DNA from: Bradyrhizobium sp. CCBAU 53351
GTDB lineage: Bacteria; Pseudomonadota; Alphaproteobacteria; Rhizobiales; Xanthobacteraceae
Direction: 5' to 3'
Assembly: GCF_015291745.1 (NCBI RefSeq)
Contig: NZ_CP030059.1
Coordinates: 3,189,501-3,253,500 of the forward strand
Length of the DNA stretch: 64,000 nt
Under the pieces are notes generated by a model. The model was given only the letters and a program-made list of their open reading frames with translations, was not told the origin of the DNA and made no database searches. Below, one piece after another: positions 1 through 9,279 of the stretch (its first letter is position 1; the number at the start of each line of letters is the position of its first letter). Both the position numbers and the translations under genes were made by a program.

Positions 1-22
1 AAGACGCAATTCGAGTGCCTTT

Positions 23-181
23 CCTTCTCCCCTTGTGGGAGAAGGTGGCGCGCAGCGCCGGATGAGGGGTTCTATCCGCGGAGAATAAAGTCCAATCCGA
101 GAAGTTTGCTTCCGCGGATGCAAACCCCTCACCCGTCTCGCCGCTATGCGGCGAGCCACCCTCTCCCACAAGGGGAGAGGG
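23..181. repeat. Palindromic intergenic repeat (REP/BIME-like)
   Basis: Two near-perfect inverted arms lie at 23-48 (CTTCTCCCCTTGTGGGAGAAGG core) and 156-181 (CCCTCTCCCACAAGGGGAGAGG core, reverse orientation). Inner arms also pair: ATGAGGGGTT at 62-71 with AACCCCTCAC near 124-133. The element could form a long stem. It ends only about 20 bases before the start of the next gene, so it forms much of that gene's leader. Similar elements are common between genes in Bradyrhizobium and relatives (from memory). Confidence 0.75.
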
Positions 182-202
182 TCAGAACGAGAGAGCAAAC
201 CC

Positions 203-1279
203 ATGTGGCCTGACCGTCGATTGATCGACCTCTTCAAGACTGAATTTCCCATCGTGCTGGCGCCGATGGCCGGTGTGATGGATGCGGAGCTGGTGATTGC
301 GGCGGCGCAGGGCGGCGCGCTGGGCTCTTTGCCTTGCGCGATGCTGTCGCCGGAGAAGATCCGGGAGCAGGTCGCCACCATCCGCAAGGGCGTGACGGCG
401 CCTGTCAATCTGAACTTCTTCTGCCACACGCCGGTCGAACTCACGCAAGAGGCGGAGGCGCGCTGGAAGCAGCGCCTTGCAGACTACTACCGGCAACACG
501 GCCTCGACCCGGCAGCGCCGGTCAATGCGGCCAACCGGGCACCGTTCGATGAGGCGATGTGCGCGGTTGTGGAAGAGCTGAAGCCGGAAGTCGTCAGCTT
601 CCATTTTGGTCTGCCGGAGAAGGCGCTGCTCGACCGGGTCAGAGCGGCCGGATGTCTCGTGATTGCGTCGGCCACGACGGTGAAGGAGGCCGTCTGGCTC
701 GATCAACGCGGTGTCGATGCCGTGATCGCGCAAGGCGCGGAGGCCGGCGGCCATCGCGGCATGTTCCTGACCGACAAGATCGCGGAGCAACCCGGCAATC
801 TTGCGTTGGTGCCGCAGATCGTCGACGCCGTGAAGGTGCCCGTCATTGCCGCCGGCGGCATCGCGGACGGACGCGGCATCGCCGCGGCCTTCGCGCTCGG
901 TGCCTCCGGCGTGCAGATCGGCAGCGCGTACCTGCGCTGTCCGGAATCCAAGGTGACCGCGGCGGGGCGCGCCGCATTGGCCGAAGGACGCGACGATTCC
1001 ACCGTCATCACCAATGTCATGACGGGGCGGCCGGCGCGCGGCGTCCAGAATCGGCTGATGCGCGAAGCGGGCCCGATCTCGGCGGATGCGCCGCCGTTCC
1101 CCCACGCCGCGACGGCTCTGGCACCGCTCAAGGCGGCAGCCGAGAAGCAGGGCCGCCCGGATTTCACCAATCTCTGGGCTGGACAGGCGATCGCCATGGG
1201 CCGGGAGCTTCCCGCGGCCGAATTGACCCGGGATATCGCCAAATCGGCGCTGGCCCGCATGAAAGCGCTGGCCGGCTAA
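203..1279 (+). CDS. Nitronate monooxygenase (2-nitropropane dioxygenase family)
   Basis: FMN-dependent TIM-barrel oxygenase of 358 residues that oxidises alkyl nitronates, and probably detoxifies propionate-3-nitronate. The N-terminal [10 protein letters not shown] strand (residues 16-25) and the [11 protein letters not shown] segment, with the likely catalytic base His184, are the family signatures. Further on, the [12 protein letters not shown] and [13 protein letters not shown] segments form the phosphate-binding end of the barrel that holds FMN. The start at 203 (MWPDRRLID) is preferred over the upstream in-frame ATG at 146, because the first 19 codons of that reading lie in the palindromic repeat. 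The gene is monocistronic, with gatC 76 bp downstream. The family assignment is firm; the physiological nitronate is unknown. Confidence 0.9.
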   Translation: MWPDRRLIDLFKTEFPIVLAPMAGVMDAELVIAAAQGGALGSLPCAMLSPEKIREQVATIRKGVTAPVNLNFFCHTPVELTQEAEARWKQRLADYYRQHGLDPAAPVNAANRAPFDEAMCAVVEELKPEVVSFHFGLPEKALLDRVRAAGCLVIASATTVKEAVWLDQRGVDAVIAQGAEAGGHRGMFLTDKIAEQPGNLALVPQIVDAVKVPVIAAGGIADGRGIAAAFALGASGVQIGSAYLRCPESKVTAAGRAALAEGRDDSTVITNVMTGRPARGVQNRLMREAGPISADAPPFPHAATALAPLKAAAEKQGRPDFTNLWAGQAIAMGRELPAAELTRDIAKSALARMKALAG

Positions 1280-1355
1280 GCCCGCCGGCCGGTTGCGGCG
1301 CAAAAGCGGCCTCTGCTATACGGCACATAGGTTTTGCCGTGAGAGGCCTTATATA

Positions 1356-1643
1356 ATGTCCGTCGACGCCGCTACCGTCCGCCGCATCGCGCATCTGGCG
1401 CGCATTGCGGTTTCCGAGGACGAGGTTCCGCATCTGCAGGGCGAGCTCAACGCCATGCTCGCCTTCGTCGAGCAGCTCTCGGAAGTCAATGTCGAGGGTG
1501 TGGAGCCCATGACCTCGGTCACCCCGATGCAGATGAAGAAGCGGCAGGACGTGGTCGATGACGGCGGGATTGCCGACGAAATCGTTGCCAACGCGCCCGC
1601 GACCGAGGGGCACTTCTTCTTGGTGCCGAAGGTGGTTGAATAA
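1356..1643 (+). CDS. gatC: Aspartyl/glutamyl-tRNA(Asn/Gln) amidotransferase subunit C
   Basis: Small 95-residue subunit of the GatCAB amidotransferase. The complex converts misacylated Glu-tRNA(Gln) or Asp-tRNA(Asn) to the correct amide form. The protein starts [20 protein letters not shown] and contains the [17 protein letters not shown] stretch typical of GatC, which wraps around GatA. A reading that begins upstream at 1293 adds 21 residues with no family similarity, so the ATG at 1356 was chosen. It heads the gatC-ORF70-gatA-ORF95 cluster. gatB lies about 1.2 kb beyond gatA, past a divergent gene. Confidence 0.95.
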   Translation: MSVDAATVRRIAHLARIAVSEDEVPHLQGELNAMLAFVEQLSEVNVEGVEPMTSVTPMQMKKRQDVVDDGGIADEIVANAPATEGHFFLVPKVVE

Positions 1644-1661
1644 TTCTCAGGACCAAGTCCG

Positions 1662-1874
1662 ATGTGTCTGCTTTGCGACGATGAGAAGGCCTATCAGGCC
1701 TACATGAATTACCTCGACAAGATGGAGCGGCAGGGCAAGGCTGCCGACCCCAATGTCGCCGTCAATGCCGTGCTCGACGAGATCGAGGCGGCCGCGAACG
1801 CCGCCGCCAAGAAAGACGACCCGGCCAACGACAAGACCCTGTCTCCGTTCTTCTGCAGCCCGATCAATAAATGA
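1662..1874 (+). CDS. Small conserved hypothetical protein between gatC and gatA
   Basis: Encodes 70 residues starting [21 protein letters not shown] CxxC pair lies at residues 2-5 and another Cys sits near the C-terminus ([10 protein letters not shown]). The middle is predicted helical and rich in Ala, Glu and Lys. It begins 18 bp after gatC and its stop overlaps the gatA start as ATGA (1871-1874), so translation is probably coupled. The N-terminal Cys pair could bind metal or form a redox-active disulfide, but there is no direct evidence of function. I recall similar ORFs at this place in Bradyrhizobium, which supports it being real. Confidence 0.75.
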   Translation: MCLLCDDEKAYQAYMNYLDKMERQGKAADPNVAVNAVLDEIEAAANAAAKKDDPANDKTLSPFFCSPINK

Positions 1875-3346
1875 CCGATTTGACATCACTGACGCTCGCC
1901 GAGGCCCGCAAGGGTCTCGCCGACAAGACTTTCACGTCCCTCGAGCTGACCGACGCGCATCTGAACGCGATCGAAGCCGCGCGCGTGCTCAACGCCTTCG
2001 TGATGGAGACGCCGGACCAGGCGCGCAGCATGGCGAAGGCCGCAGACCAGAAGATCGCCAAGGGCGACGTCGGCCCGCTCGCCGGCATCCCGCTCGGCAT
2101 CAAGGATCTGTTCGCGACCAAGGGCGTGCGCACCACGGCGTGCTCGAAGATTCTCGGCAATTTCGTGCCAACCTATGAGTCCACGGTGACCTCGCAGCTC
2201 TGGCGCGACGGCGCCGTGATGCTCGGCAAGCTCAACAATGACGAGTTCGCGATGGGCTCGGCCAACGAGACCTCGTGCTTCGGTCCCGTCGGCAATCCCT
2301 GGCGGCGCGAGGGCAGCAACACCACGCTGGTGCCCGGCGGCTCGTCCGGCGGCTCGGCCTCGGCCGTGGCGGCGCTCTTGTGCATGGGCGCGACCGCGAC
2401 CGACACCGGTGGCTCGATCCGTCAGCCGGCGGCATTCACCGCGACCGTCGGCATCAAGCCGACCTATGGCCGCTGCTCGCGCTGGGGCATCGTCGCCTTT
2501 GCCTCCTCGCTCGACCAGGCAGGTCCCATCGCGCGCAGCGTGCGCGATGCTGCGATGCTGCTCCGCTCGATGGCCGGCCACGATCCGAAGGACACGACCT
2601 CGGTCGACATTGCCGTGCCGGATTACGAGGCCGCGATCGGCAGGTCCGTGAAGGGCATGAAGATCGGCATTCCCAAGGAATATCGCCTCGACGGCATGCC
2701 GGCCGAGATCGAGAAGCTCTGGACCGAGGGCGCGGCGTGGCTGAAGGCCGCCGGCGCGGAACTCGTCGAGGTGTCGCTGCCGCACACCAAATACGCCCTG
2801 CCGGCCTATTACATCGTGGCGCCGGCGGAGGCGTCCTCCAACCTCGCGCGCTATGACGGTGTTCGCTACGGCCTGCGCGAGCAGGGCAAGAATATCATCG
2901 AGCTCTACGAGAACACCCGCGCGGAAGGGTTTGGCGCGGAAGTGCGCCGCCGCGTCATGATCGGCACCTATGTGCTCTCGGCCGGCTATTACGACGCCTA
3001 TTATTTGCGCGCCCAGAAGGTACGCACGCTGATCAAGAAGGACTTCGAGGATTGCTTCGCCAAGGGCGTCGACGCGATCCTCACCCCCGCAACGCCGTCG
3101 GCCGCCTTCGGCATCGGCGAGAAGGGCGGCGCCGATCCGGTCGAGATGTATCTCAACGACATCTTCACGGTGACTGTGAACATGGCGGGCCTGCCCGGCA
3201 TCGCCGTTCCCGCCGGCAAGGACGCGCAAGGCCTGCCGCTCGGCCTGCAGCTGATCGGCCGTCCCTTCGACGAGGAGACGCTGTTCTCGCTCGGCGAGGT
3301 GATCGAGCAGGCCGCCGGCCGCTTCACACCGACGAGGTGGTGGTGA
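1871..3346 (+). CDS. gatA: Aspartyl/glutamyl-tRNA(Asn/Gln) amidotransferase subunit A
   Basis: Catalytic glutaminase subunit (491 residues) of GatCAB, an amidase-signature enzyme that frees ammonia from glutamine for tRNA-dependent amidation. The Ser-cisSer-Lys triad is visible: Lys78 in GIKDLF, Ser158 in PGGSSGGSA and nucleophile Ser182 in [11 protein letters not shown]. Length and motif spacing match the family. The start overlaps the stop of the 70-residue ORF by 4 bp, and its TGA stop lies inside the GTGA start of the next gene at 3343, so the cluster is translationally coupled at both ends. Confidence 0.96.
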   Translation: MTDLTSLTLAEARKGLADKTFTSLELTDAHLNAIEAARVLNAFVMETPDQARSMAKAADQKIAKGDVGPLAGIPLGIKDLFATKGVRTTACSKILGNFVPTYESTVTSQLWRDGAVMLGKLNNDEFAMGSANETSCFGPVGNPWRREGSNTTLVPGGSSGGSASAVAALLCMGATATDTGGSIRQPAAFTATVGIKPTYGRCSRWGIVAFASSLDQAGPIARSVRDAAMLLRSMAGHDPKDTTSVDIAVPDYEAAIGRSVKGMKIGIPKEYRLDGMPAEIEKLWTEGAAWLKAAGAELVEVSLPHTKYALPAYYIVAPAEASSNLARYDGVRYGLREQGKNIIELYENTRAEGFGAEVRRRVMIGTYVLSAGYYDAYYLRAQKVRTLIKKDFEDCFAKGVDAILTPATPSAAFGIGEKGGADPVEMYLNDIFTVTVNMAGLPGIAVPAGKDAQGLPLGLQLIGRPFDEETLFSLGEVIEQAAGRFTPTRWW

Positions 3347-3630
3347 ATGTCGCTGGCTTCATCGCGAGCCTCGACGGCGCGGCGCCTGCGCCGGATCTGA
3401 ACGCGCCGCTCAGAGGTCTCTGGTGGGCCGCCAAGGGCGACTGGGACCAGGCCCACAAGATCGTTCAGGACGACCAGGGGCGCGACGCCGCCTGGGTGCA
3501 CGCTTACTTGCACCGCGTCGAAGGCGATCTCGGCAATGCCGGCTATTGGTACCGCCAGGCCGGACGGCCGACGGCAAAGGATTCATTGGAGGCGGAGTGG
3601 GAGCGGATCGCCACCACGCTGCTCGCTTGA
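3343..3630 (+). CDS. Conserved hypothetical protein downstream of gatA
   Basis: Encodes 95 residues if it starts at the GTG at 3343, which overlaps the gatA stop as GTGA. The protein is soluble and Trp-rich, with segments such as [20 protein letters not shown] and [20 protein letters not shown]. This pattern resembles a short TPR or Sel1-like helical hairpin, in which Trp-Ala-Lys-Gly-Asp turns recur. There is no better start between the gatA stop and this segment. Function is unknown; co-translation with gatA is the only contextual clue. Confidence 0.75.
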   Translation: MNVAGFIASLDGAAPAPDLNAPLRGLWWAAKGDWDQAHKIVQDDQGRDAAWVHAYLHRVEGDLGNAGYWYRQAGRPTAKDSLEAEWERIATTLLA

Positions 3631-3655
3631 TCCGCGCCTTTGTCGCGCGGCCGCG

Positions 3656-4303
3656 CTATCTCAGCGTCCCCTTCGGCAACAGATATTCGTGAACATGCGG
3701 ACAGACATTGCCGAGGTTGCACCGCTCGGCCTTGATGAGCGGCTCCAACTGGGCAATCAGCGCCTTGGCATTGAACACTTTCGGCGGCGCCGCCTCGACA
3801 GGCGCCGGCAGGAAATGCACGTCCGCCTCGATGCCGGGCTTGGGCGCTACCGCCCCACCGCCCGTGTAGATGAAGACGGCACCGCGCGCGAGCCGGATCG
3901 GCTCATCCGACCGGCTCGCGAGATCGCCGCGATCCCAGACCCTGAAATCAGCCGTCTCCTGCGGCGATACCGGAATGTAGGTGCGCAACGATGGCACGGC
4001 GCTGGCAAGACGCGGGCCTGTCCGATCCTCCGCCGGCGGCCGGCGCATCACAAAATGAATGTCGGAGAGGACCTCAAAACCGGCGAAGCCCTTTTCGAGC
4101 GCCAATTGGGCAGCTCGGTAGAGCCAATAGACTTGAACGCTCTCCCGGGTGGTATAGCCATTGCCCTGGAAGCTCACGCGGTAGACGTCAGCCCTCAATT
4201 CCTTGACGTCCGATCCACCGGTGATGCTCTGTTGCTGGTAAGGTGTCGAACACGACACGAGAACGGCGGCCGCAGCCGCCAGCATCGAAACGCGAAAAAA
4301 CAT
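3656..4303 (-). CDS. CC0125/CC1285-family lipoprotein
   Basis: Predicted outer- or inner-membrane lipoprotein of 215 residues. The N-terminus [18 protein letters not shown] has a hydrophobic signal and a lipobox (LVSC) with the lipidated Cys at residue 18. The segment [17 protein letters not shown] followed by [20 protein letters not shown] matches the pattern I associate with the Caulobacter CC0125/CC1285 family. The ATG at 4303 has an AGGGGGC Shine-Dalgarno sequence six bases upstream, whereas the ATG at 4321 does not. The gene is on the opposite strand between gatA and gatB, so it splits the gat genes. Function is unknown. Confidence 0.8.
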   Translation of the reverse strand: MFFRVSMLAAAAAVLVSCSTPYQQQSITGGSDVKELRADVYRVSFQGNGYTTRESVQVYWLYRAAQLALEKGFAGFEVLSDIHFVMRRPPAEDRTGPRLASAVPSLRTYIPVSPQETADFRVWDRGDLASRSDEPIRLARGAVFIYTGGGAVAPKPGIEADVHFLPAPVEAAPPKVFNAKALIAQLEPLIKAERCNLGNVCPHVHEYLLPKGTLR

Positions 4304-4505
4304 GCATTGCCCCCTGCGCACAACTTGTACGGCGTGCCGGGACCTCGCGTCAATGTCTGCGTGGGCGGTCGCAAGCCCGGACGGGGAGCAGGTGCCGCGC
4401 TGGCCATTCCATCATCGACGCGCCACGTTCTCCAGCTTGACTGGCACCATCCGTTGCGCGAAGCCCAGCTATCCCAGATATGACCTTATCCGGACATCGA
4501 AGCTC

Positions 4506-5990
4506 ATGAACGCACCTGCCGCACCCCACAAACTTCTCAAAGGCGCAACCGGCGACTGGGAGATGGTCATCGGCATCGAGATCCACGCCCAGGTGACCTC
4601 GAACGCAAAATTGTTCTCGGGCGCGTCGACCGCGTTCGGCGGCGAGCCGAATAGCCAGGTGTCGCTGGTGGATGTCGCGATGCCGGGCATGCTGCCCGTC
4701 ATCAACGAGGAATGTGTCAGACAGGCTGTCCGGAGCGGGCTCGGCCTCAACGCGAAGATCAATCTGCGTTCGGTGTTCGACCGGAAGAACTATTTCTATC
4801 CCGACCTGCCGCAGGGCTACCAGATCAGCCAGTATGCCTCGCCGATCGTGGGTGAGGGCGAGGTGATCGTCGATCTCGACGGCGGCAAGACCACCACCAT
4901 CGGTATCGAGCGGCTGCATCTGGAGCAGGATCCCGGCAAGATGCTGCACGACCGGTCGCCGTCGCTCTCCTACATCGATTTCAACCGCTGCGGCGTGGCG
5001 CTGATGGAGATTGTCTCGAAACCGGACATCCGCGACGCCGAGCAGGCCAAGGCCTATGTGACCAAGCTGCGCTCGATCATGCGCTACCTTGGCACCTGCG
5101 ACGGCGACATGGAGAAGGGATCCTTGCGTGCCGACGTCAATGTGTCCGTGCGCAAGCCCGGCGCGCCGCTCGGCACCCGCTGCGAGATCAAGAACATGAA
5201 CTCGATCACCTTCATCGGCCAGGCGATCGAGTATGAAGCGCGCCGCCAGATCGAGATCCTGGAGGATGGTGGGCAGATCGAGCAGGAGACGCGCCGGTTC
5301 GACCCCAACAAGGGCGAGACGCGCTCGATGCGGTCGAAGGAAGAGGCGCATGACTACCGCTACTTCCCCGATCCCGATCTGTTGCCGCTGGAGTTCTCGC
5401 AAAGCTACGTCGATGAGCTGAAGGCCGAGCTGCCCGAGCTGCCGGACCAGAAGAAGACGCGCTTCGTCGCCGATCTCGGGCTGTCGGCCTATGATGCGAG
5501 CGTGCTGGTCGCCGAGCGTGAGAGCGCGGTGTTCTACGAGACCGTGCTGGACAGGCTCGGCAACCGCGCGCGCGACGGCAAGATGGCGGCGAACTGGGTG
5601 ATCAACGAGCTGTTCGGCCGTCTCAACAAGGAAGGCCGGGATATTACGGGCTCTCCGGTGAGCGCCGAGCAACTGGCTGCGATCGTCGACCTGATCGGCG
5701 AGGGCACGATCTCCGGAAAGATCGCCAAGGATCTGTTCGAGATCGTCTGGCAGGAAGGCGGCGATCCCCGCGCGCTGGTCGAAAGTCGCGGCATGAAGCA
5801 GGTCACGGACCTTTCGGCGATCGAAAAGGTTGTCGACGACATCATCGCGGCCAATCCCGACAAGGCCGCGCAGGTCAAGGACAAGCCGCAGTCGCTCGGC
5901 TGGTTCGTCGGCCAGGTGATGAAAGCTTCGGGCGGCAAAGCCAACCCGCAAAGCGTCAACGACCTGCTCAAGTCCAAGCTCGGCGTCTGA
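4506..5990 (+). CDS. gatB: Aspartyl/glutamyl-tRNA(Asn/Gln) amidotransferase subunit B
   Basis: The 494-residue subunit that binds tRNA and activates the misacylated carboxylate in GatCAB. Visible marks are [20 protein letters not shown] near the N-terminus, [43 protein letters not shown] and the C-terminal YqeY-like helical tail that ends [10 protein letters not shown]. The start [11 protein letters not shown] at 4506 is chosen; an upstream in-frame ATG at 4302 would overlap the promoter of the divergent lipoprotein gene. With gatA and gatC present, this organism probably makes Gln-tRNA and/or Asn-tRNA indirectly. Confidence 0.96.
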   Translation: MNAPAAPHKLLKGATGDWEMVIGIEIHAQVTSNAKLFSGASTAFGGEPNSQVSLVDVAMPGMLPVINEECVRQAVRSGLGLNAKINLRSVFDRKNYFYPDLPQGYQISQYASPIVGEGEVIVDLDGGKTTTIGIERLHLEQDPGKMLHDRSPSLSYIDFNRCGVALMEIVSKPDIRDAEQAKAYVTKLRSIMRYLGTCDGDMEKGSLRADVNVSVRKPGAPLGTRCEIKNMNSITFIGQAIEYEARRQIEILEDGGQIEQETRRFDPNKGETRSMRSKEEAHDYRYFPDPDLLPLEFSQSYVDELKAELPELPDQKKTRFVADLGLSAYDASVLVAERESAVFYETVLDRLGNRARDGKMAANWVINELFGRLNKEGRDITGSPVSAEQLAAIVDLIGEGTISGKIAKDLFEIVWQEGGDPRALVESRGMKQVTDLSAIEKVVDDIIAANPDKAAQVKDKPQSLGWFVGQVMKASGGKANPQSVNDLLKSKLGV

Positions 5991-6555
5991 TCTCACGCGC
6001 GCGAGCGAGGTGACGGACGCGCTTCGTCACCTCGCTTCCGCTCTCGATGCGATGCTCGCGCGCATCCTCGGCGGCAAACTTCATCCCGATCAGCTGCGAT
6101 GTGACGACCGAATCGCCGTCACGCGATTCGCGCAAAACGGCGCCTTGCGCGCGCCTCGACGGGCGCTCGCGCCGTTAATCATGAAAATATTTTCGTTGCC
6201 AAAAGTCGCGACTCAGAGTCCGCGAAGCGCCCTCGCGAGACACTCGCGCGATTGGCGATGCATGTCGTCGCGATGATCGTGTGCGATGCGTGCCTACAGA
6301 AAAATACTTGCTGCATAGTGTTTTTCTGCAATCGCATATGCCGCGAACATCGATGTTGCGAGCACTCTCTGCAGTCGATCGCACGCGTCGTGCAGTGCGC
6401 TTGCATCGCGCTCGCCAAGCGCACGCGCGTTGCGTCGTCAACACTTCTTTAAGCGAGACGCTGTTTTTTTCGTCGTGTTGGTGTATTCGGGATGAGTGCA
6501 TTCGATCCCCGACTGCACGCAGCGATTAAAGCCATCTCACACATCGGAGGGCAAC
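5991..6555. other. Gene-poor spacer upstream of the H1-like gene
   Basis: No convincing coding region. The spacer is crowded with TCGCG, GCGCG and GATGC words, for example around 6160-6260 and 6360-6440. It also has two AT-rich islands, near 6178-6200 (ATGAAAATATTTTCG) and 6290-6335, the second being the only place where A/T-rich tracts stand out. A poly-T run at 6464-6470 precedes the next gene. Open frames here are short, overlap on both strands and have no recognisable protein features. The promoter and leader of the 30-residue gene must lie in it. Confidence 0.6.
6005..6035 (+). terminator. Hairpin after gatB, possible terminator
   Basis: Perfect 11-bp stem GCGAGGTGACG / CGTCACCTCGC with a 9-base loop, starting 15 bases after the gatB stop. 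No T-tract follows, so it may act as an mRNA 3' stabiliser or a weak terminator. Confidence 0.45.
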
Positions 6556-6648
6556 ATGGCCAAGAAAGCGAAGAAGGCGAAGAAGGCGAAGAGCGCAGTG
6601 AAGAAGACTGCGAAGAAGACCCGCAAGGTCGCCAAGAAGAAGAAGTAA
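6556..6648 (+). CDS. Histone H1-like lysine-rich miniprotein
   Basis: A 30-residue protein of almost only Lys, Ala, Arg, Thr and Val: it begins MAKKAKKAKKAKSAV and ends KKTRKVAKKKK. More than half of the residues are Lys or Arg. It has a good Shine-Dalgarno sequence (GGAGGG, 6546-6551) at correct spacing and a TAA stop. The AKK repeats resemble the C-terminal tail of bacterial H1-like (Hc1/AlgP/PhaF-type) proteins, which bind DNA non-specifically. A whole protein reduced to the tail is plausible as a nucleoid-binding peptide, but no function is proven. An inverted repeat at 6666-6684 follows the stop. Confidence 0.75.
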   Translation: MAKKAKKAKKAKSAVKKTAKKTRKVAKKKK

Positions 6649-7564
6649 CTTCGACTTCTGAATTTGCCGGCTCTAGCAGCCGGCACGTCATCAGCGCCTC
6701 CTGGAGGATCTGATCGACGATAGAGGGTGTCGGCGAGACATCAGGTCAACGGTCGGACCGTTCTCTTTGCGGTCCGGCAGAAGAAACGAGTTTTCTTCGT
6801 TCGGTGCGGCTCTCCGCAAGGAGCTCCGCAATTTCACAAGCGGCCTTCGGGCCATCGTGGAATCTGGTCCTGACGTGTTCGCCGACGCCCTCGTTCTCTT
6901 GAGGCCGGGGTATTGCCGGCAATCCTTTCCCAGACATTGCTGATCTGACCACGGCGCGATCGCGCTGTGCATGGCTGCGCCGCCTTGAGGCAGGCGCGGG
7001 CCGCCGATCGATCGCGCGCTGCATGCGTGCCGCTTCTCCTGCAATGCCTGTATCGTCGCCCGGCTCCGACCGGATCCGGTCCGCCGCACTCTGTCCTGGG
7101 ACATTGCTGTCTCTGGAATACCCAGCCGCCGCCTTCGCTGAAGCGTCGGCGTCCCAAGACCGCGGCGAAGCCTTGGTGGGCCTCCGTCGCCGGTGACGAC
7201 AGCGAGGATGGACGCCCACATCACGCGCACGACAGCGCGCGATGGTTATCGATGTCCCAAAATCCTGCGGTAAACAGAATCTGACGAATCGCAGAAGTGC
7301 CTGCAAATCAAGGATTTCTTGAAATCCCCGCGTCGGTGCCGCGCGGGCGCGTTTACGTCTGCTTCATCGCGATACTTAAACTGCCATTCAAATTTGCCCG
7401 CCATCATCGCCTCCAACAAGCCGGCAAACGGCAACAAGATTTGGACAACCAGACTTGGGGATGAGTTGAACAGTGCAAGATCCCGGGAAGGGTCATGCAC
7501 ATCAGAGTTGGACGGGAGCCGCGCTCGGGGGAACGAGGCGGCATAAGAACAAAGGGGATGCGTT
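6649..7564. other. Long gene-poor region
   Basis: About 900 bases with no gene I can support. Inverted repeats are GCCGGCT/AGCCGGC at 6666-6684 (just after the H1-like gene, possible terminator, no T-tract), CGGACCG/CGGTCCG at 6754-6776, and GAAGAAA/TTTCTTC at 6780-6798. The segment around 7185-7212 (GTCGCCGGTGACGACAGCGA) resembles REP-type intergenic words that recur near 52660-52682. Open frames on both strands are rich in Arg, Pro and Ala, and their composition is that of non-coding G+C-rich DNA. A minus-strand frame at 7246-7500 looked slightly better but had no Shine-Dalgarno sequence. Confidence 0.6.
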
Positions 7565-7831
7565 ATGTTTCAGGGTACTTTCGATCTGGAGACGGCAACG
7601 CCGATCGACACGAGCACGCTGTCGGACCTGCTGTTCGAGCGCGGCATCTATTGGGCGAGCGGCCGCTCCGGCCTGGTCGATCTCGTCGCCGCGCATAAAT
7701 GGTTCAACCTCGCCGCGCTGAAGGGCCGCAAGGACGCCGTAGCGCTGCGCCAGGAGGTTGCCGGGCAGATGTCGGAAGCCGAGATCTCGGTCGCACAGCG
7801 CGAGGCGAGGGCGTGGGTTTCCACCCACTGA
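7565..7831 (+). CDS. Sel1-like repeat protein
   Basis: Small 88-residue protein. The stretch LLFERGIYWASGRSGLVDLV followed by AAHKWFNLAALKGRKDAVAL is one Sel1-like (TPR-like) repeat: a helix ending in a Gly turn, then the characteristic A-x-K-W-F-x-x-A-A motif. The C-terminal helix (AEISVAQREARAW) resembles the final helix of Sel1 arrays. A Shine-Dalgarno AAAGGGGAT lies upstream of the ATG. It is probably a small protein-protein interaction module; partner unknown. A hairpin with a UUCG loop follows at 7849-7868. Confidence 0.85.
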   Translation: MFQGTFDLETATPIDTSTLSDLLFERGIYWASGRSGLVDLVAAHKWFNLAALKGRKDAVALRQEVAGQMSEAEISVAQREARAWVSTH

Positions 7832-7848
7832 ATCCAAAATCGCATCCA

Positions 7849-7868
7849 CACCCGTGTTCGCACGGGTG
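7849..7868 (+). terminator. UUCG-capped hairpin after the Sel1-like gene
   Basis: Stem CACCCGTG / CACGGGTG closed by TTCG, an extra-stable tetraloop in RNA. It sits 18 bases after the stop codon. No run of T follows, so intrinsic termination would be weak. Confidence 0.5.
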
Positions 7869-7926
7869 GGCCTGGTTGCGTTGAATCAAGTTTTTCCGTC
7901 GTGCCGCCACATAAGACCCGGGCGGC

Positions 7927-8136
7927 ATGAACGACCCCGACACCAATGGACGATGGCTGCCGATTCAGATCGCTCCCGATGAGTGCGAGCTGGAACTCGG
8001 CCGCCTGCACAAGACCGGGATTCTGCCCTGGTCGTTTCCGTGCCGGCGCAGGTCCGGCGTCTGGTTCAACGTCTGGGCCGACGAGGCCGTGCTGATCTCG
8101 CCCTCGCATTGGCGGATCTGGCGGTTCCACCGCTAG
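7927..8136 (+). CDS. Small conserved hypothetical protein
   Basis: Encodes 69 residues beginning MNDPDTNGRWLPIQIAPDEC. It is Trp-rich (GRW, PWSF, GVWFNVW, HWRIWRFHR) with no signal peptide or membrane segment. Codon use looks like that of neighbouring genes and the alternating hydrophobic pattern suggests a compact beta fold. It lies 95 bp after the Sel1-like gene, from which it is separated by a hairpin. I do not recognise a function. Confidence 0.65.
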   Translation: MNDPDTNGRWLPIQIAPDECELELGRLHKTGILPWSFPCRRRSGVWFNVWADEAVLISPSHWRIWRFHR

Positions 8137-8306
8137 ATTCGGACGCACACATATAAGGTCAGTGCGAATCGACTCTGCGCGCAGCCGCGCCGATTCTTGC
8201 GGGTGATTCCTGCGGGGTGATTCCTGCGCCAGGCTTTCGCTCCGGTCTAGCAATCGCTTTCAGGTGAACGAATGCCCAGATCTTGATCGATTCTGCCGCT
8301 GGGTGG

Positions 8307-8396
8307 CGGAGAGGGAGGGATTCGAACCCTCGATACAGCTTGAGACCGTATGACGCTTTAGCAAAGCGTTGCCTTCAGCCACTCGGCCACCTCTCC
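8307..8396 (-). tRNA. tRNA-Ser (GCU anticodon)
   Basis: Reading the minus strand, the 5' acceptor GGAGAGG (8396-8390) pairs with CCTCTCC (8314-8308), followed by discriminator G at 8307 and an encoded CCA at 8306-8304. The anticodon arm is CTTTGCTAAAG, giving anticodon GCU for AGC/AGU serine codons. The extra arm is long, as expected for a class II tRNA, and the T arm reads GGGTTCGAATCC. Length is 90 bases without CCA. Confidence 0.97.
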
Positions 8397-9279
8397 GGTG
8401 CGAGCCTTATGCATCTAATTGCTTGGGCCGGTCAATTTGGAAGCGTGTGTTTTCGCTCGAATATTCCCAGCGAATTTCGAAACAAGACGGGTTTGCGCCC
8501 CGGGGCGGCAGCGTCACGTTGCGAGAATAGGTGCAGAGCTGGCGTCTTGGCCGCATTCCGAAAGACGATTCCGCCGATCAGAATGGCGTGCGCGCGTAAG
8601 ATATTGAATTAATTAACGCAATTGGAGAGGCGGGGCAGGGAGGGCCTGTCGAGTGCCGAATCCCTCGGTCGTCGCTGACCGAGCTGGCCCTGCTCCCGAT
8701 ATCGCTGCGCCATCCCCAGCGAGCCACACATATATAGAGCCGCCGCATATAGAGGCGCCGCGGCTCGGGTGCCCTCGGATTGCTGTGAGCGTCGCGAGCA
8801 GATGACCAGTCGTCCCCGTTTGTGGTTCGCCTTTGAGTCGCAGCCGTGAGTCTCGGTCCGATTCTGCGATTCGAGTTCGGCCAGAGCCGCGACAGCGCGG
8901 TGCCCGGCCTCCGCTGCCTCAGGTGAGGAGTTTTGGCGGCGAATGGAACCGCCTCAAAAACATGAGAAAAAACAATATGTTGCGAGGGCGCTGCGATCAC
9001 ATCTGCGTGTTATTTGTGCAACACCCGTCGGAAAACAAGCTTCGTGGGCCCGTTTCGAAGCGTTCTCTTGTTGTGTGTGCAAGGACGTTCGGTAATTGTG
9101 ACTGAGCGACGGAGGGGGGCATCCCGAGGTCGTCCCGTTTAGGTCATTCGCTTAAGTCCCTCGCGTTCATGCGGGTGTGTCCGAAGGCGCGAAGGGGGCC
9201 AAGGCGGTGATTTAGAGGGGGTTGGGGAATTGGCCGTCCGGTCAGTGACCTTCCCTGAAGAGCAACTTGGAGGTTTAAC
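8397..9279. other. Long spacer upstream of the porin gene
   Basis: About 880 bases between the tRNA and the porin with no supportable gene. Frames here are short and have non-coding composition. The stretch 8955-9015 is A-rich (CATGAGAAAAAACAATATG), which stands out in this G+C-rich DNA and could hold upstream promoter elements. The last part carries the porin leader and a strong Shine-Dalgarno sequence (TTGGAGGTTTAAC, 9267-9279). Highly expressed porins often have long regulated leaders, so a small RNA or regulatory leader here is possible but not shown. Confidence 0.55.

Noticed and set aside
4436..4466. Sigma-54-like promoter (TGGCAC ... TTGC) before gatB
   Set aside because: GG to GC spacing is 11 rather than 10 bases, and gatB is a housekeeping gene.
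7246..7500. 84-codon minus-strand frame in the gene-poor region
   Set aside because: Has a short plausible middle (MMAGKFEWQFKYRDEAD), but no Shine-Dalgarno sequence and no recognised relatives.
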